From assembly GCA_028277515.1 (NCBI GenBank), contig JANQGC010000369.1, positions 1 through 64,000 on the forward strand: a stretch of DNA of 64,000 nt. Reading direction: 5' to 3'. The DNA comes from Anaerolineae bacterium (GTDB taxonomy: Bacteria; Chloroflexota; Anaerolineae; Promineifilales; Promineifilaceae). Made by a program: the position numbers and the translations under genes. Below, piece after piece: positions 42,745 through 51,700 of the stretch. Position 1 is the first letter of the stretch. The number at the start of each line of letters is the position of its first letter. The notes under the pieces are model-generated. The model saw only the letters and a list, made by a program, of their open reading frames with translations, searched no databases and was not told the origin of the DNA.

Positions 42745-43941
42745 CTAATCACTTTTTGACCCTCTGCGCTGGAGAATAAAATCCTCCTCCGGCTGCCATA
42801 GTGACATAAGGCCGCTGCCCAGCAGAGCGAGGCACATGGCGCAAACCAGCGCCAGGCCATTGGTCCAGACTAATCCACGGGTTGCGATGTCAAAACCAAT
42901 AGGGAAAAGAAGCATGATAGCTCCTATCCTGCCGGCGAGGCCCAAAAACACCATGATTGCAGCACACACGGCCGTCACACTTAGGATAGCCGCAAATAAT
43001 CCCGGCAGAGGAACGCCCCATGAAAACAGCAAATCGGCCCAGTCTTGCGGCATATACCAGGGCTGGGCTGCCAACAAAATCATCACCATGGCGATCGCTA
43101 ATAATAGGCGCCACAATGGCGGAAGCCAAAGAGCCATTATTTGATATAAAGTTCGTTGGATTAAAAGATAGGCAGGTTCTTCCCCGTTCAGAATTCCGGC
43201 CGTGAACAGCCAATCCCTGACAAAGCCCAAGAGCAGAGGAACCGCCATCACTATGGCGGCCAATGTGGCCATTTGCGGCGGAACGATAGGCCACAAGACA
43301 ACGGTCATCATACCCATTAACATGCCGGCCATCACCCGTCGATGCACGCTTGGCGGCAGGTCATAAACTGGTTTATCCAAACGCCTACGCCACCAGATTC
43401 CCAGTAAAAAAAGATAACGGGCGAAGGCGACGATCAAGAACAAAAAGGGTAATTGGCCGTAGTGGATAGCTAACAGGCTGATCACGGCAACGCCTAACCC
43501 GTCAAATTCCATATCCAGCCGCCGGCCCAATACGGTAACCTGGTCAACACGACGGGCGACATAGCCATCCGTCCAATCGGCAATACTGGCAGCAGTATAC
43601 AGCAGGGCGATAATCCAAGCCAGGGGGACAGAGGGTTCAGGCAAAAGCAGAAAGCCGGCGAGTAATCCGATCACCAAACCGCGAAACAACGAAAGCTGGT
43701 TGCCAGGCCCAAAGGTAGGAAACAAATCACGCTCTTGTGGCCGATGATTCAGGGATAAGCGGCGTCTTAACACCCACAGGCAATAAATCAATACCCCACC
43801 GGATAAGAACAGCCATTGCCAGGCATTTTGAAACCAGGTGCTGAGCAGCGTAAATGCCGCCAGCCAAATGATTAACCAAACCAAGGCTAAGCGCAACCAG
43901 GAACGCTGCAAGGAGTAAAAAGAAAATTGCTGTACTGTCAT
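42745..43941 (-). CDS. CDP-alcohol phosphatidyltransferase family membrane protein
   Basis: Members transfer a phosphoalcohol from CDP-alcohol to another alcohol, making phospholipid head groups. The protein of 398 residues has the full catalytic motif DG-x2-AR-x8-G-x3-D-x3-D, seen as DGYVARRVDQ followed by G, D and D in LGRRLDMEFD. The upstream part holds two membrane segments, and the C-terminal half has several more (about 220-390), which is longer than minimal family members. The start is placed at ATG 43939-43941; other starts upstream are possible. It is followed by the flippase-like gene after 1 nt. Confidence 0.85.
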   Translation of the reverse strand: MTVQQFSFYSLQRSWLRLALVWLIIWLAAFTLLSTWFQNAWQWLFLSGGVLIYCLWVLRRRLSLNHRPQERDLFPTFGPGNQLSLFRGLVIGLLAGFLLLPEPSVPLAWIIALLYTAASIADWTDGYVARRVDQVTVLGRRLDMEFDGLGVAVISLLAIHYGQLPFLFLIVAFARYLFLLGIWWRRRLDKPVYDLPPSVHRRVMAGMLMGMMTVVLWPIVPPQMATLAAIVMAVPLLLGFVRDWLFTAGILNGEEPAYLLIQRTLYQIMALWLPPLWRLLLAIAMVMILLAAQPWYMPQDWADLLFSWGVPLPGLFAAILSVTAVCAAIMVFLGLAGRIGAIMLLFPIGFDIATRGLVWTNGLALVCAMCLALLGSGLMSLWQPEEDFILQRRGSKSD

Positions 43942-44077
43942 TTGCACTTTAAAAGCATCACTATAATTTGCCCCATGCACTTTGTCAAATGCGTTAAAAA
44001 GTAGGCGCGGATATAATTTTGTTACGGATGCCAATATGAAATGGATGGCATTTTTAACAAAATTCAGGAGTTATCAG

Positions 44078-44869
44078 ATGACCAAACTTGTGATTACGCA
44101 GCAACGGGACACAATTTATGAAATTGTATTGAATCGTCCTGATAAACGGAATGCGCTGAATCAACCCTTATATCACGCTTTTGATGAGGCGATTGGGCTT
44201 GCCGGGCGGGCCGAAGGCGTGCGGGCTGTGCTCATTCGCGGCCAGGGCAAAGCATTTTCGGCCGGCATTGATGTCACGGATTTTCTGCAACTGCCCCAAA
44301 AATATGGCGCAAACTGGCAGCAAAAAGCGCGGACAATTACCGACGATTACCAGCGCGTTTTGACGCGCTTAGAAAGATTGGAGCTGCCCACTATCGCCCT
44401 GCTGCATGGGCATTGTTTGGGACTGGCTATGGAACTGGCCCTGGCATGTGATATGCGCATCGGTGAAGAAGGGACAAAACTTGGCCTGCCGGAAACGCGT
44501 TTGGGCCTTATCCCGGATGTGGGCGGCACAACCCGTCTCACCCGTCTCGTCGGGCCGGCCCGCGCTAAGGAATTGATCTTCACAGGAAAAACCATTGATG
44601 CGCAGCAAGCGGAGCAGTGGGGCATCCTTAACTACGTTGTACCCTCAGGGGAACTGATTCATAAAGGAGACGAGTTAGCCAAAGAAATCGCCCAGGCCGC
44701 GCCTTTAGCGGTTGGCATGGCCAAACGGGTTATTGATGGCCTGGCCGATATTGATCGCGGATTGATGCTGGAAGGGTGGGCGCAAAGCCAGCTTCTCAGC
44801 ACCGAAGATTTCATGGAAGGGACGCAGAGCTTCTTGATACGGCGCGAGCCGGAATTTAAGGGTCAATAA
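44078..44869 (+). CDS. Enoyl-CoA hydratase/isomerase (crotonase) family protein
   Basis: The family acts on acyl-CoA thioesters. The 263-residue protein has the N-terminal VLNRPDKRNALN block, the first oxyanion region GKAFSAGIDVTDF and the second one HGHCLGLAMELALACDMRIGEE, with TRLGLIPDVGGTTRLTRL downstream. The active-site Glu positions typical of hydratases are partly kept (ETRLGLIPDVGG), so the reaction could be hydration or isomerisation. The AGGAG site just before ATG 44078 decides the start over the longer frame at 43982. No fatty acid oxidation partner lies next to it. Confidence 0.88.
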   Translation: MTKLVITQQRDTIYEIVLNRPDKRNALNQPLYHAFDEAIGLAGRAEGVRAVLIRGQGKAFSAGIDVTDFLQLPQKYGANWQQKARTITDDYQRVLTRLERLELPTIALLHGHCLGLAMELALACDMRIGEEGTKLGLPETRLGLIPDVGGTTRLTRLVGPARAKELIFTGKTIDAQQAEQWGILNYVVPSGELIHKGDELAKEIAQAAPLAVGMAKRVIDGLADIDRGLMLEGWAQSQLLSTEDFMEGTQSFLIRREPEFKGQ

Positions 44870-44945
44870 GCTAGTCGATAGCCTTGTAAAGTTGGAGAAT
44901 GCGAACGCGCAATTCGGGCGAAATGCGCTACAAAGGGTCGATAAG

Positions 44946-45971
44946 CTAGTCAAAACCATCAGGGTTTTGAGATTGCCAACGCCAGGCATCGACGCACATA
45001 TCATTCAAATCGCGCTCGGCGATCCAGCCCAGTTCTCGTTCCGCCTTGCTGGAGTCGGCATAGGATACAGCCAAATCACCGGGGCGTCTGGACATGATCT
45101 GATAGGGAATTTTCTGGCCGCAGGCCTTTTCAAAAGCGGCCAATACTTCCAGAACAGAACTCCCTTTTCCCGTGCTGAGATTGTAGGTGACCAGGCCCGA
45201 ACCGGAGGCCAGTTTGGGTAAGGCCATAACATGAGCGTTTGCCAGATCGACAACATGAATATAATCGCGGATGCCCGTGCCATCCGGGGTAGGATAATCA
45301 TCGCCAAATACGCGCAAGTAGGGACGTTTGCCGACCGCCACTTGAGTCAGGTATGGAAGGAGGTTGGCGGGGATACCGTTGGGATCTTCTCCGATTCGGC
45401 CGCTTGTATGGGCGCCAATGGGATTGAAATAACGCAAGATAGCGATATTCCACTCATTGTCGGAGACATATAAATCGCGCAGTACATCTTCCATCATCTG
45501 CTTGGTACGGCCGTAAGGATTGGCCGCAGGCAGCAAAGGAAACTCTTCCAACAACGGCATTTCCTGAGCATCGCCATACACCGTTGCCGAAGAGCTAAAA
45601 ACAATATTCTTCACTCCATAGGCGCGCATCACGTCACAAAGCTGCAAAGTCCCGGTCACATTATTGTGATAGTAATGTAGTGGATGGGCAACGGATTCAG
45701 CTACCGCTTTTAATGCTGCGAAATGGATCACCGCATCAATTGGCGCTCCTGCAAACACTTCGCGCAACGCCTTTTCATCTAGAATATCAACCTGGTGAAA
45801 AGTTAAAGGTTTTCCGGTTATCTCTTGAACGCGACTCAAGGATTCCTGGCTGCTGTTATCCAGGTTATCGACAATCACCACTTCATATCCGGCATTGAGC
45901 AGTTCCAAAGCCGTGTGGCTGCCGATATAACCGGCTCCCCCCGTTAACAATATGCGATTCAAATCAGCCAA
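44946..45971 (-). CDS. galE: UDP-glucose 4-epimerase
   Basis: The enzyme interconverts UDP-glucose and UDP-galactose. The 341-residue SDR protein has the NAD motif TGGAGYIGSHTALELL, the SSSATVYG block and the catalytic YGRTK (Tyr and Lys), then RYFNPIGAHTSG and the C-terminal GDLAVSYAD. Length and motifs match GalE, although related UDP-sugar epimerases cannot be excluded. The start overlaps the end of the PabBC gene by 13 nt, so it is translated from the same transcript. Confidence 0.94.
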   Translation of the reverse strand: MADLNRILLTGGAGYIGSHTALELLNAGYEVVIVDNLDNSSQESLSRVQEITGKPLTFHQVDILDEKALREVFAGAPIDAVIHFAALKAVAESVAHPLHYYHNNVTGTLQLCDVMRAYGVKNIVFSSSATVYGDAQEMPLLEEFPLLPAANPYGRTKQMMEDVLRDLYVSDNEWNIAILRYFNPIGAHTSGRIGEDPNGIPANLLPYLTQVAVGKRPYLRVFGDDYPTPDGTGIRDYIHVVDLANAHVMALPKLASGSGLVTYNLSTGKGSSVLEVLAAFEKACGQKIPYQIMSRRPGDLAVSYADSSKAERELGWIAERDLNDMCVDAWRWQSQNPDGFD

Positions 45972-47788
45972 TTTGATACCTCATCTATTAATTTAACCTT
46001 GACCCACTTACGCACGGAATTGATTAAATAAAGATTGCGGCAATGCTGCAAGTCAGAAATTTTTAAAACCCTCTCTGTAATCCTTTTCTGGTCCAGCAAA
46101 TACCGGCGAAACGTGCCGGCCAACAAACCAGAAGAAACCGGTGGCGTAAAAAGGCGGCCATCCAATTCCAACACAATATTAGCGTTGGTTGCTTCTGTTA
46201 ATTCATCTCGTTCGTTCCACAGTAGGACTTCATCACAATCCGGGCGTGAAGCGAGTGCTTCCTCGTAAATCTTGCGTCGGGTCGTCTTATGGTACAGCCA
46301 GATTTCATTAGAATCCACTGCTTCTGACGCTAAACCCACGCGTACCGGCTCTATCATAGGCGCTTCAGCTAACGAAACAGCTTGCGATTTGATCCGGCCG
46401 TCGCTGGATAATAGTATGCGAACTTTATGAGGCACAGAAAGCTCACTTGACAACTCATTCAGTTGATCCTGAAGCTGTGGAAGATTCAGCGAGTAGTCAA
46501 AATAATCGGCCGAACGCCTCAAACGATCCAGATGATAATCAAGCAGGAAATATTCTTCCCCAGGCGTCCAAAGCAACGTTTCCAGAAGGTCAAAATCAGG
46601 CTGCCGGCGATTTAACACGGCTGATTTTAAGCGGCATTCTTCATACTCAGCCAGGACGTCGGAATCCCAAACGATTCCGCTGCCCACACCATACCGGGCC
46701 GTGTTCGTTTCACGGTCAATCACAACTGTGCGAATAGCCACATTAAACTGAGCCTGACGCCCCGGCCCCCAATATCCGATAGCGCCCGTATAAACGCCCC
46801 TGGGCAGCGGTTCCAACTCGCGGATGATTTCCATCGTTCTAACTTTAGGCGCACCGGTAATCGACGCGCAGGGGAACATCGCTTCCATCATATCAGGCAG
46901 GGATGCATCGCTTTCGGCCGTTACGGTCGAGGTCATTTGCAGCAATGTGGGGTACTTTTCCACAGTGAACAGGTCAGGAACCTTCACGCTGCCAATTTTG
47001 GCGATGCGGCCGAAATCATTGCGAATCATATCGACAATCATCACATTTTCCGCCCGGTTTTTGGCGGAATTTTGCAGCTCTATAATACTCTGGCGATCTT
47101 CCTCTAAGGTGCGCCCACGATGGGCTGTGCCCTTCATCGGCCGCGATGTGAGCCGGTTTCCTTCAACCCGGAAGAACAATTCTGGGGAGGCCGAACAAAT
47201 GACATGGCTGCCTACATCCAAATAGGCCGCATACTCCCCCCTTTGGGCCTGGCTCAAATCCCAAAACAAACCTTGGGGATCCCCGCTAAATTCGGTTTTT
47301 AGCCGCATGGTGTAATTTACCTGGTAGGTATCCCCGCGTGCAATATAAGATTTGATGCTTTTTATCGCCTGAGTATACTCCTCCTCGCTCAAGCTCATCT
47401 GCCATTTCCCTAGCTGGTATGTACCCCCAGCCGATAAAAGGGAGGGATACGAATGGCTTGTTTCTGGCCGTTCATACAATCCAAACCACAATAATGGTCC
47501 GTATCCTTCCTGAGCCGGATTCACGGCCAAATCATAAGCTGCCGCCGCTTCATAAGCCATGAAACCGGCTGCAAAAATGCCGCTTTGGGAAACCGCCTTT
47601 TCAATTTCCCTTAGAGTGGATTGGACTTCATGCGCCTCGTTAGTAACGAAAACATGCACCGGATGGTTGAAGGACAGCCAGCGCCGACCGTCCTGTAATA
47701 TTATTCGGCCGTATGCCGGTGACGATCCCACGCTTTGCTGAGCATCTACCGATCTATTCGATAAAGTTTTTTCTAGCGTCTTGGGCAT
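45959..47788 (-). CDS. pabBC: Aminodeoxychorismate synthase component I fused to aminodeoxychorismate lyase (PabB-PabC)
   Basis: The fusion makes p-aminobenzoate, a folate precursor, from chorismate. The N-terminal part (about residues 1-360) is PabB, with the chorismate-binding motifs RPMKGTAHRG, NRAENVMIVDMIRNDFGR and ASITGAPKVRTMEII. The C-terminal part (about 380-609) is a class IV PLP aminotransferase-fold lyase with KTTRRKIYEEA (PLP Lys candidate), LLWNERDELTEATNANIV and SSGLLAGTFR. A separate glutaminase (PabA) is not in the window. It follows proC by 2 nt and overlaps galE. Confidence 0.92.
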   Translation of the reverse strand: MPKTLEKTLSNRSVDAQQSVGSSPAYGRIILQDGRRWLSFNHPVHVFVTNEAHEVQSTLREIEKAVSQSGIFAAGFMAYEAAAAYDLAVNPAQEGYGPLLWFGLYERPETSHSYPSLLSAGGTYQLGKWQMSLSEEEYTQAIKSIKSYIARGDTYQVNYTMRLKTEFSGDPQGLFWDLSQAQRGEYAAYLDVGSHVICSASPELFFRVEGNRLTSRPMKGTAHRGRTLEEDRQSIIELQNSAKNRAENVMIVDMIRNDFGRIAKIGSVKVPDLFTVEKYPTLLQMTSTVTAESDASLPDMMEAMFPCASITGAPKVRTMEIIRELEPLPRGVYTGAIGYWGPGRQAQFNVAIRTVVIDRETNTARYGVGSGIVWDSDVLAEYEECRLKSAVLNRRQPDFDLLETLLWTPGEEYFLLDYHLDRLRRSADYFDYSLNLPQLQDQLNELSSELSVPHKVRILLSSDGRIKSQAVSLAEAPMIEPVRVGLASEAVDSNEIWLYHKTTRRKIYEEALASRPDCDEVLLWNERDELTEATNANIVLELDGRLFTPPVSSGLLAGTFRRYLLDQKRITERVLKISDLQHCRNLYLINSVRKWVKVKLIDEVSNWLI

Positions 47789-47790
47789 TA

Positions 47791-48630
47791 TTATAAGCTG
47801 GGGTCCTTAACCTCTTCCCCTCTGCCCAAGGCCACTGACCGTTCATATGCCGCCCAAATGCCGCGTGAGATGACCGTGCGCAGACCCCCCTTTTCCATGT
47901 GGTAAAGGGCAGCGGCCGTCGTTCCGCCCGGAGACGTCACCTGATTGCGAAGTTCGGCCACATGTTTGCCGGACCGCAGCGCATACTCAACTGATCCAAG
48001 CATCGTTTGGAAAACCAGTTTTCTTGCTACATGGCGGGAAAAACCGAGATGGACGCCGGCATCAATCAGGGCCTCCATCATCATGAAAATATATCCTGGC
48101 CCCGATCCGCTCAGAGCCGTAGCCATATCGAGATAGCTCTCCTGCTCGACAAAAATCTCCTCACCAAGGGAGCCTAAGATAGCCCCGGCCTGCTCTTTAT
48201 GCTCGTCACTCACCTCTGCCGTCGCTGTCCAAACCGTAATACCCATACCGATTTGGGCCGGCGTGTTGGGCATCGCGCGCACGACCGACGCATGCGCCGC
48301 GCCATCGGCTAATTTCTTAATTGGTGCGCCGGCGATGATGGAGAGCAGCAGATCCTGGCGGCGTAAATGGCCGCGGATTTCGGGCAGCACATAGGGGATA
48401 CTTTGCGGTTTTATGGAAAGAATGACGATCTGGCCATCTTCGGCCGCCTGCCGGTTATCTTGAGTCGCCGCGACACCATATTGTTCTGATAGAAATTTGA
48501 CTCTTTTGTCCCAGGGGTCGGCGGCGATTATCTGATCCGGTTGGACGATATTTTGGCCCAGGAGACCGCGGATCATGGCTTCACCCATGGTTCCCGCCCC
48601 GATAAATGAAATTTTTTGGTCGTTAAACAT
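47791..48630 (-). CDS. proC: Pyrroline-5-carboxylate reductase
   Basis: The enzyme makes proline from pyrroline-5-carboxylate with NAD(P)H. The 279-residue protein has the N-terminal cofactor motif ISFIGAGTMGEAMIRGLL, VRAMPNTPAQIGMG, ALSGSGPGYIFMMMEALIDAGV and QVTSPGGTTAAAL. Length and motifs fit the family throughout. It lies between the MenC-like gene and pabBC on one strand with short gaps, in what looks like a multi-gene operon of unrelated pathways. Confidence 0.95.
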   Translation of the reverse strand: MFNDQKISFIGAGTMGEAMIRGLLGQNIVQPDQIIAADPWDKRVKFLSEQYGVAATQDNRQAAEDGQIVILSIKPQSIPYVLPEIRGHLRRQDLLLSIIAGAPIKKLADGAAHASVVRAMPNTPAQIGMGITVWTATAEVSDEHKEQAGAILGSLGEEIFVEQESYLDMATALSGSGPGYIFMMMEALIDAGVHLGFSRHVARKLVFQTMLGSVEYALRSGKHVAELRNQVTSPGGTTAAALYHMEKGGLRTVISRGIWAAYERSVALGRGEEVKDPSL

Positions 48631-48660
48631 AGATTGCGCACCAATCCTTTATTGGATTTT

Positions 48661-49785
48661 TTATAACGAAAAACTTTGACGTCGCTGCAACACGGCAGCC
48701 AATTGAGCCATATTTATTTCGACACCCAGCCCTGGGCGACCCGGTACAGCAATGGTACTATCTTCAGCGTTCAGTTCAAATGGGGCAGTAATGTCCGGGT
48801 TGTAATACCGCTCGGTGGCTGAAATATCACCCGGCAGCGTGAAACCGGGCAGCGAAGCCAGCGCCAATTGCGCCGCCCGGCCGACACCCGTTTCCAGCAT
48901 GCCACCTACCCAAAGATCGATGCCTGCCTGACGGCCGAGATCATGCACCTTGCGCGCTTCAGTCCAACCACCAACACGGCCTGGCTTAATATTGATAATA
49001 TCGCAAGCCCCGACTTCCAGGGCAAATTGGGCATGAGCGGCCGATGTGATGCTCTCATCCAGGCAAAGGGGCGTTTCGATCAAATTCCGCAATTTACTGT
49101 GGTTGTAAATATCATCATGTCCTAAGGGTTGTTCGAGCATTAGTAAACGAAAATGGTCCAGCGCTCGTAATGTGTCCGCATCCTGTAGTGTATATGCAGA
49201 GTTGGCATCCAACATGAAAACCAGATCCGGGAACGTCTGGCGAACGGTTCGCGCCAGATCAACATCATGTCCGGGCTTGATCTTGAGCTTGACCCGGCCG
49301 TATCCCGTGTCAATATGCTGTTGAATCAGGGCCAGGGTATGCTCCATCGTGGGCTGTATGCCGATGCTGACCCCCACTTTTACACGCTTTCGCGGTCCTT
49401 CGGTATAAGGAGCGGCCAGCTTTTGGGCCATGGATAGGCCATCTCGTTGGGCGGTTAAATCCCAAACGGCCTGATCCAGCGCCGCCTTGGCCAGGGGATG
49501 GCCCCGCACGCTGCCCAGAAGCGGACTTAAATCCCCCGGTTCTTCAATTTCCTGGCCCAAAACGGCCGGGATTAAAAAGTCATGTAAGATATGCCAGGCA
49601 GTGACGGCCGTTTCATAACTATAACCCGGATCATTGGTGGCCACGCACTCACCCCAACCGGTTAAACCATCGCTGTGCAGGGCAACCAGCAGGCAGTCCC
49701 GGTCTAATTGGGGACCAAAGCTGGTGACGAAGGGGCGGATCAACGGTTGGCTGATGGCATAAAGATCGACGGCTTCAATTTTCAT
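48661..49785 (-). CDS. menC: o-Succinylbenzoate synthase / N-succinylamino acid racemase (enolase superfamily)
   Basis: The 374-residue enzyme is a muconate-lactonizing subgroup member. The catalytic Lys is in KLKIKPGHD, the Mg ligands are D in MLDANSAYT, E in MLEQPLGHDD and D in LCLDESITS, and the second Lys is in NIKPGRVGG. MenC makes o-succinylbenzoate for menaquinone, but closely related enzymes racemise N-succinylamino acids. No other menaquinone gene lies in the window, and the upstream neighbour is a GNAT acetyl/succinyltransferase, the usual partner in the racemase pathway. Both functions are possible. A 30-bp palindrome lies between the two genes. Confidence 0.87.
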   Translation of the reverse strand: MKIEAVDLYAISQPLIRPFVTSFGPQLDRDCLLVALHSDGLTGWGECVATNDPGYSYETAVTAWHILHDFLIPAVLGQEIEEPGDLSPLLGSVRGHPLAKAALDQAVWDLTAQRDGLSMAQKLAAPYTEGPRKRVKVGVSIGIQPTMEHTLALIQQHIDTGYGRVKLKIKPGHDVDLARTVRQTFPDLVFMLDANSAYTLQDADTLRALDHFRLLMLEQPLGHDDIYNHSKLRNLIETPLCLDESITSAAHAQFALEVGACDIINIKPGRVGGWTEARKVHDLGRQAGIDLWVGGMLETGVGRAAQLALASLPGFTLPGDISATERYYNPDITAPFELNAEDSTIAVPGRPGLGVEINMAQLAAVLQRRQSFSL

Positions 49786-49795
49786 AATAGTCGCT

Positions 49796-49825
49796 TGTAT
49801 GGCGATTTGGCCAAATCGCCATACA
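49796..49825. repeat. Perfect 30-bp palindrome
   Basis: TGTATGGCGATTTGG is followed directly by its exact reverse complement CCAAATCGCCATACA. It lies between the GNAT and MenC-like genes, 10 nt upstream of the MenC start. Its core recurs at 3773-3790. Confidence 0.9.
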
Positions 49826-49878
49826 TTAATACACTCTTTTCTAAATCGGGCACTGTTGTCAATTTATAGCCTGGTGAC

Positions 49879-50757
49879 TCACGAATCCTGGTGGGTAAAA
49901 AGATAAAAACTTCGTTTATGGCCATCATCATCCGTCATTCCTACGAAATCCGTGACCACAAAACCGCTGTTAAAAAGCTCTTCAAATAAGAGACGGGAAT
50001 GTGAGCGCCAGCGCCTGGCCAGTGCAAAATTATCTTCTTTTATCTGCTGTAAATCGGCCGGTATCTCCATGAGGATCAAATTTCCCGGCCGGCTGACATA
50101 ATTGGCCGGGGGAACGGGCAGCCCGGCAGTATTAAAGGTAGCTTCATTAACTAAAGCCGCGCCTCCGCCGACGAGTGATTGTAAAGATAACGGCCGTCTA
50201 TTACGTTTGACCCTGCCTTTCACCCGGTTGCTGGTCACCCACCATTCCACCTCGAAACGATCAGTGGCCAATCCGGCATTAATGCCGACCAAATCCCCAT
50301 GAAAATTACGGTGATAGCGGTGGCAAATCGCTCCCAACTTACCGATATTGAAACGGCCGTTACGACTTTCCAGGGGATCATAGGTCCAGGTAATTAAGCG
50401 CACTCCGATGCGCAAAGCGAAATCACGCTGGGCTAATTTTAACCGGTAGCCCACATCGGCGTCACGATATTCCGGCAGTACCCCGGTGATAACGGAATAC
50501 ATCTTCAACCTGGCCGCAGCCACCTGGTCAATGCGGTTATTCAAGTCTTCAACAGTTGCTAAAATCGCTAGAGAAAAACCGGCCAGTTTCTGGCCATCGT
50601 AGGCTCCAAGTAAGGCAGCACCATTATGCTGCAAGGCATGAAGCAAGTGCGCGGGCATAATTTCCCGTTCATCTTTACCCCAGATTTTTAGCTGTATATT
50701 CTCAACAGCCCCCATTTCGGTTATCTCATGAATCGACCGAATGTCTATCCTATCCAT
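49879..50757 (-). CDS. GNAT-type acyltransferase, COG3375-like
   Basis: The 292-residue protein has a GNAT-like N-terminal half with GAALLGAYDGQKLAGFSLAI and a later SVITGVLPEYRDADVGYRLKLAQRDFAL, which looks like the CoA-binding loop region (RDADVGYRL). The block LITWTYDPLESRNGRFNIGKLGA is typical of COG3375 proteins that sit next to N-succinylamino acid racemase or MenC genes. It probably acylates an amino acid or a related amine. It is followed by the MenC-like gene on the same strand, with a perfect palindrome between. Confidence 0.75.
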   Translation of the reverse strand: MDRIDIRSIHEITEMGAVENIQLKIWGKDEREIMPAHLLHALQHNGAALLGAYDGQKLAGFSLAILATVEDLNNRIDQVAAARLKMYSVITGVLPEYRDADVGYRLKLAQRDFALRIGVRLITWTYDPLESRNGRFNIGKLGAICHRYHRNFHGDLVGINAGLATDRFEVEWWVTSNRVKGRVKRNRRPLSLQSLVGGGAALVNEATFNTAGLPVPPANYVSRPGNLILMEIPADLQQIKEDNFALARRWRSHSRLLFEELFNSGFVVTDFVGMTDDDGHKRSFYLFTHQDS

Positions 50758-50769
50758 CTGAAAAATCCA

Positions 50770-51243
50770 TTATAAAAATGTGATCCAAATCAGCATGAGA
50801 ATACCGGCCAGGGACATGAATGCACCATATGGCATAGTCATGCCTGACCGAAGCTGCCCCTGCCGCTTGATCGAGATGACAGCAGCTCCGCCGGCTACAA
50901 TTATTCCCAGCGCTAATGTGAAAAAAACATGTTGCAAACCGACCATAGCCCCTAAGAGCATCGCCAATTTCACATCTCCAAAGCCTAAAGCCGGTGATCC
51001 ATATAAGCGGCGGCCGAAAAGAAAAAGGGCATAGAAAAATAAAAAGCCCGTTGACGCGCCCAGGAGCGTTGAATACAAAGATTGAGATCCTTGCCCATAA
51101 GCCAGAAAAATGGCCAGCGCAGTGACCGGTATTGTGAGGATGTTTAATATCCTCCGCTCTCGCAGGTCATACACGATGATCAAGAGTAAAACAGCGATAT
51201 ATATTCCGGTGAGTAAAGCGGCATAAACCATTGTAAGGTTCAT
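50770..51243 (-). CDS. A24 family prepilin-type leader peptidase
   Basis: This aspartic membrane protease cuts leader peptides from type IV pilin-like proteins. The 157-residue protein is the peptidase core without the N-terminal methyltransferase domain. Its two catalytic aspartates are in IVYDLRERRI and GFGDVKLAMLLG (the GxGD motif), and it has about five membrane segments. No pilus assembly gene is near it. Short A24 proteins of this size are also seen with Flp/Tad systems. It is followed by the GNAT gene 12 nt downstream. Confidence 0.88.
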   Translation of the reverse strand: MNLTMVYAALLTGIYIAVLLLIIVYDLRERRILNILTIPVTALAIFLAYGQGSQSLYSTLLGASTGFLFFYALFLFGRRLYGSPALGFGDVKLAMLLGAMVGLQHVFFTLALGIIVAGGAAVISIKRQGQLRSGMTMPYGAFMSLAGILMLIWITFL

Positions 51244-51346
51244 TATAGCTTTGAAAATAAAAAGGGGAAACGGCCTTCATTTACCCAAATGTAATTTAAC
51301 CTTATCAGAGTTGAAAACGAACCTGCCTGGCGAAAGCTTCCATTTT

Positions 51347-51700
51347 TTAGGAAAAGAAGATGGCTCTTATTTCAGATCGAAGCAAGTATATGATAATAAT
51401 CACTCCCAACCCCATTCCGATGACATCAATCGGCCCACCGGTAAACCAATCATAAATGGCAAACCCAACGGCTATGACCTGTAACAACAATGTGCCAAGC
51501 CAGGCCCAGGACCACAACAGCCATAGGCCGATGCTCAGCAAAATAGCCAGGACACCTAATGCCAGGACGACAGGTCCGGCCGCAAAACTTAAGCCATTGA
51601 TGATCGTCAATATGCCGTTCAGGGCTAACATGACGGCAAGAATGGAGACCACCACCGGTCTCTGCTTTCCTTCTTTTGTTTTTATGCTGTTATTTTCCAT
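51347..51700 (-). CDS. Small hydrophobic membrane protein, 117 residues
   Basis: The protein has four predicted membrane segments (about 20-40, 44-62, 64-86 and 92-110) and a short charged N terminus. No family is recognised, though it resembles small DUF-type membrane proteins in Chloroflexota. Its start overlaps the end of the CPBP protease gene by 11 nt, which supports a shared transcript. Confidence 0.65.
   Translation of the reverse strand: MENNSIKTKEGKQRPVVVSILAVMLALNGILTIINGLSFAAGPVVLALGVLAILLSIGLWLLWSWAWLGTLLLQVIAVGFAIYDWFTGGPIDVIGMGLGVIIIIYLLRSEIRAIFFS

Noticed and set aside
44877..44945. Possible short gene between crotonase and galE
   Set aside because: Only 69 nt, bounded by the direct repeat copies; it looks like a small duplication rather than a gene.
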